Of a stretch of 64,000 bases of DNA, positions 9,970-19,702 are shown piece by piece (the first letter of the stretch is position 1; every line of letters begins with the position of its first letter). The DNA is from Podospora bellae-mahoneyi (Eukaryota > Ascomycota > Sordariomycetes > Sordariales > Podosporaceae): positions 1,054,001 to 1,118,000 of the forward strand of contig NC_085884.1 of NCBI RefSeq assembly GCF_035222275.1, written 5' to 3'. The notes beneath the pieces are model-generated. The model did not search any database. It saw only the letters and a program-made list of their open reading frames with translations, and had not been told where the DNA came from. The position numbers and the translations under genes were made by a program.

Positions 9970-10748
9970 ATGCCAGTGCTCATATCGTGCACAACCTGTT
10001 ACTGCAAGCAGACCAAGTTCGCAAAATGCAAGGCACCTGGCAAATGCACTAGAGGGACCCTGAAATAGGCATTCAAGCTGTCTAGGGAAGCGGGCGCACG
10101 CCTCTACTTCATGCGTCGCATTCCTTTGTGCTGCGTAATCCCTCATGCTATCCTTGATTTCCAGTTTGATTGATCTGATTTTGACAGACATGTTGCCCAC
10201 GACAGGATACTTGTCCTGTGCCCAGAATCGAAGGCGTGCCTGCCTGGATGAGGGCCATATCTGAAGGGAAGATCCGATCGATGAATACGCTGCCACTATC
10301 AGTCAAAAACTTGTCGGACTTTGAGGAAGGTACGGATGAAGGAACCAATGAAGACAAATACGATATCAACATCTATGGCGAAGTTACTACAGGGACAAAG
10401 AGCTAGGATCAGTCATCCCGGGAATTTTACCAACTTCTTGATATCGCCATGCACACGAAGGGGCTCACGGAGGGCCAAAAGATGCTCAAGGCGACCAAGG
10501 TGGAGGCGATAAGGCGGGCGTGGAGGCGGATGAAGAGGAAGTTTGAAGAGGAACAAAGGGAAGAAAGGGAACGGGTGCTATATTTCACTGAGCTCCGGGA
10601 GAGACTTCCGCAGCCTCATAACCTGATGTTCAGTCCGGCGGTGGAAAGCGACGAGATAATCTTGACAAATTACGCCGAGGCGCCGGCGTCTACTAGAGTT
10701 AACAGCGAGATCGGCACGCCCATCTCTGGTCTGGATCAGGAGGGATAG
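9970..10748 (+). pseudogene. Cys-rich family copy F with two in-frame TAGs
   Basis: This is the only copy on the plus strand. ATG 9970 opens MPVLISCTTCYCKQTKFAKC with CxC-x7-C-x5-C, but a TAG at 10066-10068 follows after 32 codons. The frame then continues to LCC at a GTAATC donor. A 53-bp intron (10135-10187) leads to exon 2, beginning TCCPRQDTCPVPRIEGVPAW and running in one frame through a second TAG (10404-10406) to the final TAG at 10746-10748. The part after the second TAG (SSREFYQLLDIAMHTKGLTE, then KMLKATKVEAIRRAW and an Arg/Glu-rich helix) aligns with the C-terminus of intact copy D. Placed against copy D (PQDYQIGF), the second TAG falls where D has Gln. That points to CAG having become TAG. 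Confidence 0.55.
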
Positions 10749-11271
10749 CGATACTACAGCGTACTGTGTAGTGTTTGGAATATAACATATGATGGTTTGG
10801 TGATGTCCAAAAAGTCCCTGCTTCCAATGCCAAGATTGTTACACAGCCAAGACTGGGAAGCTATCTGATTGGCTGAGCGGCTGTCGTAGCAACGGAAGCA
10901 GGCATCCTGACGACACTTAGTGGATCGATGCACGGACCGTGACGCGCCCGCGCCCGGGAATTTTTGGCTTCTCACGGGCCACAAGGAGAAGCAAACAGCC
11001 AAGAACTCCAAGCTGAAGCATCCCAGCATCACCATCATTTGCTGCGAGATTGACCTCCCCGTATCACCGCCCTGCCCACGATTACTTGGAGTTTCCAGAC
11101 GCTGCCGCCTCTTGGTTCAACGTCCCAAATACCACCAACCTTAGTTGCCCCACGAGACCTGCGCCCACTGCCCCTCAATGGCTGTGTATCCGTGACCACC
11201 GCCCTTCCATCTCTGCTGGAAATTACGAGAGCACATCCAGGGACGGACCCCGCGACCACCGCAATCCCAAG
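10749..11271 (+). promoter_or_regulatory. 5' region of apsB
   Basis: About 520 bp lie between copy F and the first in-frame ATG of apsB. The frame of apsB is open upstream to about 11050 without an ATG, so the coding start is taken at 11272. No TATA-like box stands out. Confidence 0.35.
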
Positions 11272-14200
11272 ATGAACGACGGCGACCACGACCGCCCCTC
11301 CCGGCCGAGCACCGCCCACTGGATCGGCGACACAGAGTCTACCGATAACAAACGGCCCGCCACCTCCGCTTCCGCCAGAGGAAGCAATCTCAAGCCCGAA
11401 AACATCCCTCCACTGCACCCGCCCTCCGCCCTCGCCGTGCCCGAGACCAGCTATTTTGACAGCCCTAGCGGTGATCTGAGACACTCCGATTCCCAGGCCG
11501 AGATCGCTGTTCGACAGCACCTGCAAGACATCGAGTCTAGCTTTGACGCCCCTCTGTCACCCATTCCCTCGACCAGCAATGGCTTTGACGATACGTTTGT
11601 CTTCGACTCGCCGTCAAAGAAGCTGGCTGAACCATTGCCGAAGGCGCCTGCAGATGATGCCAACGAGTCGCAGATGCTACCCGTCCCGAGTCGAACGGCT
11701 TCCGGTACATCCAATAACGCTGACGTGTCCGAGCTAACCGAGTCTGGCAACGACGAAAAGCAGGAGGATACCAGCAAGGCGACGCGGTCGTTGGAGGCAT
11801 TTTCTTCCTCTCCGACAGCGGCTGCTGCGGCGCGGACGATATCGAGAGCCTTTTCCGAGGCTGTCTCCACCAACGCCGACACCAGCCCCGACAGGACGAA
11901 CCCTCTCAAAGACGAGCCATACCTTGATCATTCTACCGAAAGCTCTCTGGTCATACCGCCGAGCAAGGAAGAACCAGCCCACCACAACGATCAAGAAACC
12001 AATTGGCAGCGGGCATCAATCGACACAGGGAGCGTCAACAGCCAGGCGATGAAGTCTGCCAGCCGTCCCAAGTTCCTCCGGAGTCGAAACGCTAGTCAAC
12101 GTTCGTCCGTGTCATCGACCCTCACCGATCCTGAGAGCGACAATACCGTGGGAATTGGAGATTATGCGCTCCAATCAGGGGGCGCCGTTCCCTCGCTGGG
12201 CATGCCCCGCAATTTCAACAGCTTTCTCTCCCGGTCTATCAGCATGGGCAGCATGGCTAGCGGAGTTGACGACATGCACGATCACATCGGGCCCAGCGTC
12301 GGTCAACTCGAAACCCTGGACGAAGTCGACTCGAGCGTCTCACCCCAACCACAACCACCACCACACAGACGAGCACCACGTATCGACGATGAAGAAGATG
12401 ACGATGATGTACTGCGAACCCCAACCCAATCCAAATCCTCGGCTGCGCTTGCCGCCCCGACTGATACTGTGCTCGCCCGACATGTTAGAGACGTACACGT
12501 GCCAGAATCGCTGGCGAAGGAATACAAGTCCAAGGGGGGGCTGACGACGCCGGGAAGGTCCGTCACGTTTGATAATGTCAATCTTGGGGCGTCCACGACG
12601 AGTCGGCATGGCAAGAGCCTGACGCTCAAGGAGCAGAGCAGCACCATTGAGCGGCTGAGCAAGGAGAACTTTGACCTCAAGCTCAAGGTTATGTTTTTGA
12701 GCGACCGTCTGGACAAGCTCTCTGAAGAGGGTATTAAGGAGATGATCTCGGAGAATGTGGAGCTCAAGACTGGGTTGGCGGTGTTGCAGCGGGATAACAA
12801 GGTGTTGCGGAGGCGGGTGAAGGAGCTGGAGAAGCAATTGAAGGACGAAGACGAACGGCCGGGGACAGCTAAGAGCGCCGGGTCTGAGGATGAGGATGCG
12901 CATGACAGGGAGGAGGAGCTGATCTACCTGAGAGAACAAATGGAGGAGTACGTCACCGAAATTGAGAGGCTACGGAATGAGAACCTTAACAGGGAAGCGG
13001 AGAAGAGAAAGATGGCCGAGCTTCTCAAGACTTTGGGAGAAAGGGCCGGCGAGAGAATGGGCGAGAATCTGGGCCGACAAGAGGAAGCGGATGTCTGGAA
13101 GGATTTGTTGGAACAAGAGACTGCCAGGAGAGAACAAAGCGACGAGGATAATCGCCGGCTACGCGACGAGGTATTCCGGTTGAAGCAGGAGATGGCCCAA
13201 CAAATGGGGCTACCAACAAGCTCATCATCTAGCTTCCACCACAGCAGGAGGCACGCACCATTCTCACCCGCAGCACGACCACCGACAGCCTCGTTTTCGT
13301 CCCAGGACATGGACAACGCAACAACTGTGAGTGTCACACTGGTTGATGACCTACGCCGGGAGAGTGAACAGTTGCGCCACGAGAACGCTGAGCTCCGCCG
13401 AGAAGTGGGCGCCCAGACCTCGATGTTGACGTCCAGGAACCGAGAGAAGGAGCGCTTGTACCAAGAGATTGAAGATCTCAAGATGGCCCAACGACGAGGC
13501 GGCCCAGCCCCATCGACTATCGACAGTCTCTTGGAACGGTCGGCATCCCGGGCTGGTGTTCACGAGCGGTCCCATTCACGCATTAGCGGCGGTGCCACGA
13601 CAGTTCTCGACGACCTGGACCGGGATGAGCTCGAGGAGAAGCTGGCCGAGCTGCGTGACAAGAACAACGAGCTCAAGCTGCAGAATCAGGATCTGCAACG
13701 AGAGTTGGATGCCTGCATGGAAGACTTTGAGACCGCGGTGGAAGCTAAGAAGCAAGCCGAGGAGCTGGTCGCCGCCCTGCAAGAGGATATTGACGCCGCT
13801 ATGAACGACTTGATGGCCCTCCAGGCGGAGCGTGACGAAGCACTGCAAGAGCATGCCAACCTCGAGGCCGAATTCGAAGCCTTGCGTAAGGAAGCACAAG
13901 AAGAGATTGATGCCCTGGAGGGAGAAGCAGACCAGCGTACCGGCGAGATTGAGAGACTCCAGCTTGACCTCAATGACCGCACCGAAAACTTTGACGCCTT
14001 GCAGGAAGAGATGCGTAAGATGAGCGATGCACTTGTCAGACTGGAAGATGAGCAGGAGTCCAAGATTCGCCGGATCTCCCAACTGGAGCAAGAGCTCGGC
14101 GACGCCAACAGGGAGTTGGAGGAACTCGAGCTTAAGCTGCTCGAAGCCAACGACAAGGCTAACCGCCTGTCGGTGCAGCAAGAGTCCAGCCAGGGCGAGA

Positions 14201-16089
14201 TTGCCTTCTTGCGAGAAGAGCAGGAGGGAGACAAGATCCGGATCGGAGACCTCGAGGCTGCTCTCGCCAATGTCGAGCAGAGCCTGCGGGATGAGAAGGA
14301 TCGTGCCAGGGAGCTGGAGCAACGTCTCGCTACCGAGAGGAGACAACGTGAGATTGTCGCCAACAAGGAGAAGGAAGAGGTTCAGCAGTTTGTCAACGAA
14401 CTCAACCGGGAGGCATCGACGGCCAAGGACGAGGCTCGGAGACTCCGTAAGAGTCTGTCGAGCCGGGAGGTCGAAGCCACCGAGTGGAAGGAGAGATTAC
14501 TGGAGCTCGAAAACAACTTGCGCGAGGCGTTGGGTGACTTGAGCGGTACTAGGTCCAGCTTGCTCAAGGTGGGTCCTCTGGCCGTGACGCTTCGTGGAAG
14601 GTCTTGGCTAACGCTTTTTCAGAACATCGCCAAGATGCAACGGGATCTCGAAAACACTGTCCGCGACCTCGACTCTACCAAGGCCTCGCTTGTCGAGAAG
14701 GATCGCATCATCAAGCAGCGTGATGCTCTACTCGAATCTCACAGCCACGAAACCCGGAAGCTGGCCGAGATGCTCGACAAGGAGCGGGCCGCCCACCGCA
14801 ACGTCAAGAACCAGTTTGAGACGTTCCAAAAAACGCACTCTCATGTCACCCGCACGGTTAGCTCCCAAGATTCGCGGATCATGGAGCTCGAGGCCCAAAA
14901 GGCTGCAGACAAGAAGCGCATCTCTCAGTTGGAGAGCAGCTTCAAGGAGCAGCTTACGGAGCGCAACAACCTGTTGCTCATTCTCTGGACCCGTCTGTCC
15001 ACCCTTTGTGGTTCAGATTGGGCACATGACAACAGCCTCATCAACGGGCGTGCCTTGCCCAGTCTGGAGGCTGTTTCGACCATGCTTCCCGGTTTCAGCA
15101 AGAACCTGATGGCGGCTGTCAAGATGATTGAGACGATGATTGGCAACTTCCAGACCAAGATTAAGTCGGTCGAAAAGGACCTCTGGAAAGAGTACCAGAC
15201 TCTGGAAGGGCTGCTGGATCAGCGAACCAAGAAGCTCGACAGGCTGGAGTCCATTGTGCGCAACAACATTGCCACCGGACAACTCAGTGGCCACATCCAC
15301 TCTTCGCGTGACGCGGACAAACTTGCTCGCTTGGAGGAGGCGTACAGACAGCTCAAAGTAGAATGCCACACCTTGCGGACAGCTGCGGAGGTTAGAGCCC
15401 GGCAGGCTTACGCGGCGACTGGTGATCCGAATGGGTTGCATGATCCCACTTCTCCAGTTGGGGGAAGCCCATCACCTTCTGTGCCCACTGGCCCCAAGGC
15501 TAAGAGCCGGATCCCCAAGACGGGCAGTAGGGGGAGTTCGCTTGGACGGACGGGCGCACCTGTACCGTCTCGTTCCTCAAGCCAGTTCCACTCTCACTCG
15601 TCGAGGACCCATCTCGCGGCTGATGAGTTTGGGATGCTGTCTCCCGACGGGGGTAGTAATCCTGCAAACAACAGCAACGGGACTACGCCCCACCACACGG
15701 ACAATGAAGCTCCCACCTCACCACTACATCAACAGGACAAGACACCGAGGGAGAGCTTGACCAACCAAGCAGCTGGCTCTAATACGGCTTCGGTTGCTGG
15801 TTCACAAGGTGGGACGGGGCAGTCGATGGAGAATAAATGGATGCTGAGACTACGGGATCTGGAGTATAAGCTCAAGGCGGAGAGGGAGGGGAGGATACTG
15901 GATCGGGGGGAGGCGATGAAGAGGATTAATGCTAGTGAGAGTGAGAATATGGCGTTGAGGGAGAATCTGGAACGAGAGAGGAGGAGGCAGTTGCAGTTGA
16001 GTCAGCAGGGGGAAAGGGAGCGGGAGAGGGGGGAAAGGGAGAGGGAGAGGGAGAGGGGGGAGAAGGGGGATAAAGGACAGGGCAGGTAG
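11272..16089 (+). CDS. apsB: ApsB/Mto1-type microtubule-organising coiled-coil protein
   Basis: Two exons, 11272-14568 and 14623-16089, give 1,587 residues. The N-terminal ~430 residues are Ser/Pro-rich and disordered. At about residues 445-520 comes the centrosomin motif 1 region (STIERLSKENFDLKLKVMFL then SEEGIKEMISENVELK), the gamma-tubulin-complex binding block of Mto1, Pcp1 and ApsB. A very long coiled coil follows to about residue 1270, then a Ser-rich linker. Near residue 1500 is the Mto2-binding-like motif KWMLRLRDLEYKLKAEREGR. Together these mark the fungal ApsB/Mto1 family, which recruits gamma-tubulin complexes to spindle-pole, septal or cytoplasmic organising centres and affects nuclear positioning. 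The C-terminus ends in a Glu/Arg/Gly-rich run. The 54-bp intron (14569-14622; GTGGGT, GGCTAACG, TTTCAG) is a multiple of three with no stop, so a retained form would add 18 residues. Confidence 0.88.
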   Translation: MNDGDHDRPSRPSTAHWIGDTESTDNKRPATSASARGSNLKPENIPPLHPPSALAVPETSYFDSPSGDLRHSDSQAEIAVRQHLQDIESSFDAPLSPIPSTSNGFDDTFVFDSPSKKLAEPLPKAPADDANESQMLPVPSRTASGTSNNADVSELTESGNDEKQEDTSKATRSLEAFSSSPTAAAAARTISRAFSEAVSTNADTSPDRTNPLKDEPYLDHSTESSLVIPPSKEEPAHHNDQETNWQRASIDTGSVNSQAMKSASRPKFLRSRNASQRSSVSSTLTDPESDNTVGIGDYALQSGGAVPSLGMPRNFNSFLSRSISMGSMASGVDDMHDHIGPSVGQLETLDEVDSSVSPQPQPPPHRRAPRIDDEEDDDDVLRTPTQSKSSAALAAPTDTVLARHVRDVHVPESLAKEYKSKGGLTTPGRSVTFDNVNLGASTTSRHGKSLTLKEQSSTIERLSKENFDLKLKVMFLSDRLDKLSEEGIKEMISENVELKTGLAVLQRDNKVLRRRVKELEKQLKDEDERPGTAKSAGSEDEDAHDREEELIYLREQMEEYVTEIERLRNENLNREAEKRKMAELLKTLGERAGERMGENLGRQEEADVWKDLLEQETARREQSDEDNRRLRDEVFRLKQEMAQQMGLPTSSSSSFHHSRRHAPFSPAARPPTASFSSQDMDNATTVSVTLVDDLRRESEQLRHENAELRREVGAQTSMLTSRNREKERLYQEIEDLKMAQRRGGPAPSTIDSLLERSASRAGVHERSHSRISGGATTVLDDLDRDELEEKLAELRDKNNELKLQNQDLQRELDACMEDFETAVEAKKQAEELVAALQEDIDAAMNDLMALQAERDEALQEHANLEAEFEALRKEAQEEIDALEGEADQRTGEIERLQLDLNDRTENFDALQEEMRKMSDALVRLEDEQESKIRRISQLEQELGDANRELEELELKLLEANDKANRLSVQQESSQGEIAFLREEQEGDKIRIGDLEAALANVEQSLRDEKDRARELEQRLATERRQREIVANKEKEEVQQFVNELNREASTAKDEARRLRKSLSSREVEATEWKERLLELENNLREALGDLSGTRSSLLKVGPLAVTLRGRSWLTLFQNIAKMQRDLENTVRDLDSTKASLVEKDRIIKQRDALLESHSHETRKLAEMLDKERAAHRNVKNQFETFQKTHSHVTRTVSSQDSRIMELEAQKAADKKRISQLESSFKEQLTERNNLLLILWTRLSTLCGSDWAHDNSLINGRALPSLEAVSTMLPGFSKNLMAAVKMIETMIGNFQTKIKSVEKDLWKEYQTLEGLLDQRTKKLDRLESIVRNNIATGQLSGHIHSSRDADKLARLEEAYRQLKVECHTLRTAAEVRARQAYAATGDPNGLHDPTSPVGGSPSPSVPTGPKAKSRIPKTGSRGSSLGRTGAPVPSRSSSQFHSHSSRTHLAADEFGMLSPDGGSNPANNSNGTTPHHTDNEAPTSPLHQQDKTPRESLTNQAAGSNTASVAGSQGGTGQSMENKWMLRLRDLEYKLKAEREGRILDRGEAMKRINASESENMALRENLERERRRQLQLSQQGERERERGERERERERGEKGDKGQGR

Positions 16090-16118
16090 TATGCTGCGCT
16101 TTTGAGGGGTAGGGGAGC

Positions 16119-16143
16119 AGCAACAACAACAACAACAACAACA
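16119..16143 (+). repeat. (CAA)n microsatellite in apsB 3' flank
   Basis: An uninterrupted run of CAA units about 25 bp long lies just after the apsB stop, probably in its 3' UTR. Confidence 0.8.
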
Positions 16144-17290
16144 ACCGGGGATGGGGTATCGTCAGCTGGGTCTTCGTCTGGGGAGGACAGGCAGAGGAAG
16201 GGGAGGTTGAAGGTGTGGTTTGGAGTGGGGTGGAAGAGAGGTGGAAGGGATAGTGTTGCTTGATATTCATTTCTAGGATGGGTCTGAGTTTTCGACTTTT
16301 CTTGTTTCAGCAAGCAAGGCGTGTAGCGTGTTTGTTCACGGATTCTGGAAGGGGTTGGTTTGGTTGGAAGGGATTGATTGGTTCCATGGGTGTTTTATTT
16401 CATTTCTCTATTTTGATATCATTTTGGAGAAGTATTGCGAGTTGTTGTTATGGGATGAGTTTGCTCTGCACTTTTTGGGCTGTAGTTTTGTAGTATTACT
16501 CTTTTCCTCTGGATGTGGAAGTTTGGAGTGGGAGACTTGTTGATGTATAAATATCATTTTGAGCTTTTGCGACACGCAAATCAGTGGCTTGCTGCGCCCA
16601 TCGAGGCTTGTGGCTTTTGATCAGTCTGTGATGCAAACTTTACTGTCATTGTGACATCGACGGCATTGCTTTTTTGTGTAGCTAATGGAAGGGCTTGGTG
16701 TAGGTTGTGCAAGCAGCGCTCAAGGCTTTCAGGATGGAGATAACGAGAGATATGTGGTGTTTTGGGTTCTCGTAGCAGGCCGTCACGAGTCACAATTTCC
16801 GGTTTGTGGGGTTTGTCCGGCGGTGCACTTGACCAAACTTTTTCCACTTCCATGGCGGGAGAGAAAAACCATCGAAGGTTCCATCCAACCCACTGGGAGT
16901 GCTCCACAGAAGATCGAACTTCGGACAACGTCAACTCCCCGACTTGGTGATAGCAAGATGGTGTCTGCGTGGGAGGGTGGGGGGGGGAAGGATGTGGTGG
17001 GCGACAACGTCGGGATTCACATCGGCCAGGCGCAGCTCCTCTTGTTTCCTGCCTCCTTAATGCAGTGTCGTTCGCGGGCCTTTCAATAACATTTCCGGAA
17101 CGCTCATCTATCGATCTATCGCGAATATGCGGGAACCTCTCCAGACAGCTTTCCACCATCCAGCCACCGATACACCAACACGAACAATAGCGGCAAACGG
17201 TTGAGGACAAGCTGGAATCCAATTGCCAACGCCACATCCCCACCCACGCATCCAAACGGTGCCATGTGAACTGCCACCTCGGAAGATATC
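16144..17290. other. intergenic, no convincing gene
   Basis: This holds the apsB 3' region and the upstream region of the next gene. A 224-codon minus-strand frame at 16581-17255 has erratic composition (runs of Pro/His/Cys) and no family likeness, so it is not called. Confidence 0.5.
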
Positions 17291-17467
17291 ATGACTGAGC
17301 TTTTCTCCCAGGTATAAGTCACACATACCTTCTCTGTCTCTCTTGCCTTTTTGTCTCTATTGCCTTCTTACCTCTCTTCTCTCTTGCCTCTGTCTCTCCT
17401 CTCACTCTTCTCTTTCTTCTCCTTCTTCTCTCTCTTCCAGTACTCAAGCAACAGCAGTACACGTTAA
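17291..17467 (+). promoter_or_regulatory. spliced upstream ORF before the 17498 gene
   Basis: An ATG at 17291 starts MTELFSQ, followed by a GTATAAG donor at 17312, a long CT-rich tract and a TTCCAG acceptor at 17440. After splicing the frame reads YSSNSSTR and stops at 17467, 30 bp before the main ATG. The 129-bp intron with its strong polypyrimidine tract looks real. The result would be a 15-codon uORF in the leader, which could lower translation of the main frame. Confidence 0.45.
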
Positions 17468-17497
17468 GGCCATCGCCCTTTGACATCTCATTTGAAA

Positions 17498-19702
17498 ATG
17501 GGTCTCCTGGGTCACACACCCAACGGGAAACCAGCTTTTCTCAACCCAAGAATACCTCCGCAGCGAGCTATTAGGGACCGTCTTCTACGCCAGATCTCCC
17601 ATCGCTCCGCGCCTATCCGTATGCAAACAGATACCGGTCACCTTTCGCGCAACCCAGGACAAGACCTCGATAACGGTTTTGCCTTGCCCAGACAACCAGA
17701 ACTCGCTCCCTTTGAATTGGACCTCTCGGACCAGAATGGTATACCGAGCAGTGTGGGGAGAGGTTCATTGGAGAACCGACAAGCTGAGTCTGACTGGTTG
17801 ACCAGACTGGTCGAGACAGTCGATTCCTTGCAACAAAAGGGGGATAGCTTGTACAGGCTGGTGGAGAAACTGTCCAAGATGGCGGATGATGGGGGGCTCA
17901 GGCAGGGAACCATGGACACATCCATGCTAGCAATGCTGGTGGCGAACCCTATTTTGCAGATGATGAGAGACATGGATAGGGAGGGCTGTGAGGTTACGGA
18001 CGACATGATTCGGCAGTCAACCGCCGAGATCAGGAAGCTGGCGGGCATAACCGGAAAAGGATTCAACAAGGTGTTGGCTCAGTTGAGCAAAATGCAAGAC
18101 ACCTCTGTTGACAAGTCGGGTACCCTCAAAGTCACGGCGGAGGAAAAGGCTGAGGTGGAGGCTGAGCGGGATCTTGCGAGGCAGCGGAACAGCCGTGCCT
18201 GCAATCACCTCCCTTCCATCGTGTTCTGGCAGCCTCCGACCAGTGCAAACAACTTGCTGAGCCACCTCGCCAGCAGCAGACTGTGGAACTGGAACCCTAT
18301 CAACTTTGCGGTCTTTCTGTCGCCCAGCTCTACCGACAACCATGACGACCTCTCGCTCGTCGACACCGCCATGGCAGAAGCTTTCTTCTCCCGAGTTACC
18401 TACCGCGTCGCCCGACACAGGCATCACCACTTTCTTGGCTACAGTGAAGTGAGGCTCCCATGCGAAGCTGAGGGCCAGGGTCCGCTGATTGTCGGCCGGG
18501 ACCCTCCATCCATTGCTAACTGGGGAGCATGGGCCTGCGTGAATGCCATGTTGCAGGGCGTAGATGAGTACTGTTGCTGTCCAGAGGAAGCCAACTACTG
18601 CCTGAGGTACCAAGTGTGGCATATTCCCCCAGGCTCTGTTGGATCGGAGCTAAACGTCTTGAAGCTGATGTGGTTCGATATTGATCCGCTGCGGACTGGG
18701 TGGGATGTCGTGCAGGCCATGAGTAAAAGCTATTGGATCCCGGTCAATTTCGTGCAGCTCTTTGCGCCTGCGAGGTATGCCACCCAGAACCACCCGCAGT
18801 GGTGTGATCTGTCAGTGGTCGAGGGCTTTTTCGTGGCCCTTGTCATTGGTAACTCTTCAGGAAAACGCGACGAGTGTTTTCGACAAGCCGAGTATCTCTT
18901 GGGAGATGCCGAGTTGGACGGGACTGACAGTGACGGTTTGATCAGCAATCACTGCGATACCAAGCGGACTATGCCCTCCACCTGGGACCAGGAGCTGCGC
19001 CGCGACGGGGACCTGGACAACTGGCGGTGCCTGAACTTTGTATTGGCACTTTCACAGGATCAGGCCGAGGCGCATCGGCGCACTGCGCGCACCCGACGGG
19101 GTCAGCGGGCGCCAGATAGCTGGAGCGTAGAACTATGCTGTTGTCCGGAACGCACCCCATTTTGTCTGGCCATCCGACTGGACAACCAGAGGGACACCAG
19201 CGGTGAGAACTACAAGTTGGTTCGAATCAAGTGGATCATGCGGAGCGACAGGCTGTACGAGGCTAACCGGCTGTTGCAATCACCTGTCTGGCCCATCATG
19301 AACCGTGAAGCTGAGGAGAGACTGAAGGTGGTATTCCAGACAGAGGTACCGGAAGAGTGTGACAACTGTAAGGCGGATGAGGACGATGAGGAGACGGATG
19401 AAGATGAAGGCAATGATGAAGAGATGAGAGAAACTGAGCAAAAGGAAACCACGTCGCCCTTTTTCAGCGAGAGTGATGACGATGATGGCGAGGAAGATCA
19501 GGATGGATCACCTGACACTCTGGACTTTACACGCGCCTACTCTCCTCGTCGGTCGCTGCCTAGGGTGGCCGAGCGGAGACCATGGTCTGGTGAGGAGGAA
19601 GGGGAGGATCAGGCCAGGGGCAAACGGCGTCGGGTGGATATCACAAGCGAGATCAGTGGGTTGAAGGGGATCGCTAAAACCCTGAAGCTCCCTCTCCCTT
19701 AA
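17498..19702 (+). CDS. uncharacterised protein with duplicated CCCP module
   Basis: A single frame of 734 codons starts at ATG 17498 (MGLLGHTPNGKPAF). Residues about 90-230 form a helical region (DSLQQKGDSLYRLVEKLSKM). A region from about 235 to 630 contains two like segments. The first has EYCCCPEEANYCLRYQVW, then LKLMWFDIDPLRTGWDVVQA and SYWIPVN. The second has VELCCCPERTPFCLAIRLD, then VRIKWIMRSDRLYEANRLLQ and PVWPIMN. The order CCCP, aromatic-Cys-Leu, a hydrophobic strand with Trp, then W-P-(I/V)-N is the same in both, so this is an internal duplication. The C-terminus is strongly acidic (runs of Asp/Glu) and then has a basic KRRRVD that could be a nuclear signal. I do not recognise the family. 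The triple cysteines suggest metal or disulfide chemistry, but no function can be assigned. Confidence 0.75.
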   Translation: MGLLGHTPNGKPAFLNPRIPPQRAIRDRLLRQISHRSAPIRMQTDTGHLSRNPGQDLDNGFALPRQPELAPFELDLSDQNGIPSSVGRGSLENRQAESDWLTRLVETVDSLQQKGDSLYRLVEKLSKMADDGGLRQGTMDTSMLAMLVANPILQMMRDMDREGCEVTDDMIRQSTAEIRKLAGITGKGFNKVLAQLSKMQDTSVDKSGTLKVTAEEKAEVEAERDLARQRNSRACNHLPSIVFWQPPTSANNLLSHLASSRLWNWNPINFAVFLSPSSTDNHDDLSLVDTAMAEAFFSRVTYRVARHRHHHFLGYSEVRLPCEAEGQGPLIVGRDPPSIANWGAWACVNAMLQGVDEYCCCPEEANYCLRYQVWHIPPGSVGSELNVLKLMWFDIDPLRTGWDVVQAMSKSYWIPVNFVQLFAPARYATQNHPQWCDLSVVEGFFVALVIGNSSGKRDECFRQAEYLLGDAELDGTDSDGLISNHCDTKRTMPSTWDQELRRDGDLDNWRCLNFVLALSQDQAEAHRRTARTRRGQRAPDSWSVELCCCPERTPFCLAIRLDNQRDTSGENYKLVRIKWIMRSDRLYEANRLLQSPVWPIMNREAEERLKVVFQTEVPEECDNCKADEDDEETDEDEGNDEEMRETEQKETTSPFFSESDDDDGEEDQDGSPDTLDFTRAYSPRRSLPRVAERRPWSGEEEGEDQARGKRRRVDITSEISGLKGIAKTLKLPLP

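Noticed and set aside
12303-14542. several long frames opposite or out of phase within apsB
   Set aside because: Ser/Leu- or Arg-rich shadows of a highly charged coiled-coil gene.
16581-17255. 224-codon minus-strand frame
   Set aside because: No motif, odd Pro/His/Cys runs, lies across the leader of a real plus-strand gene.
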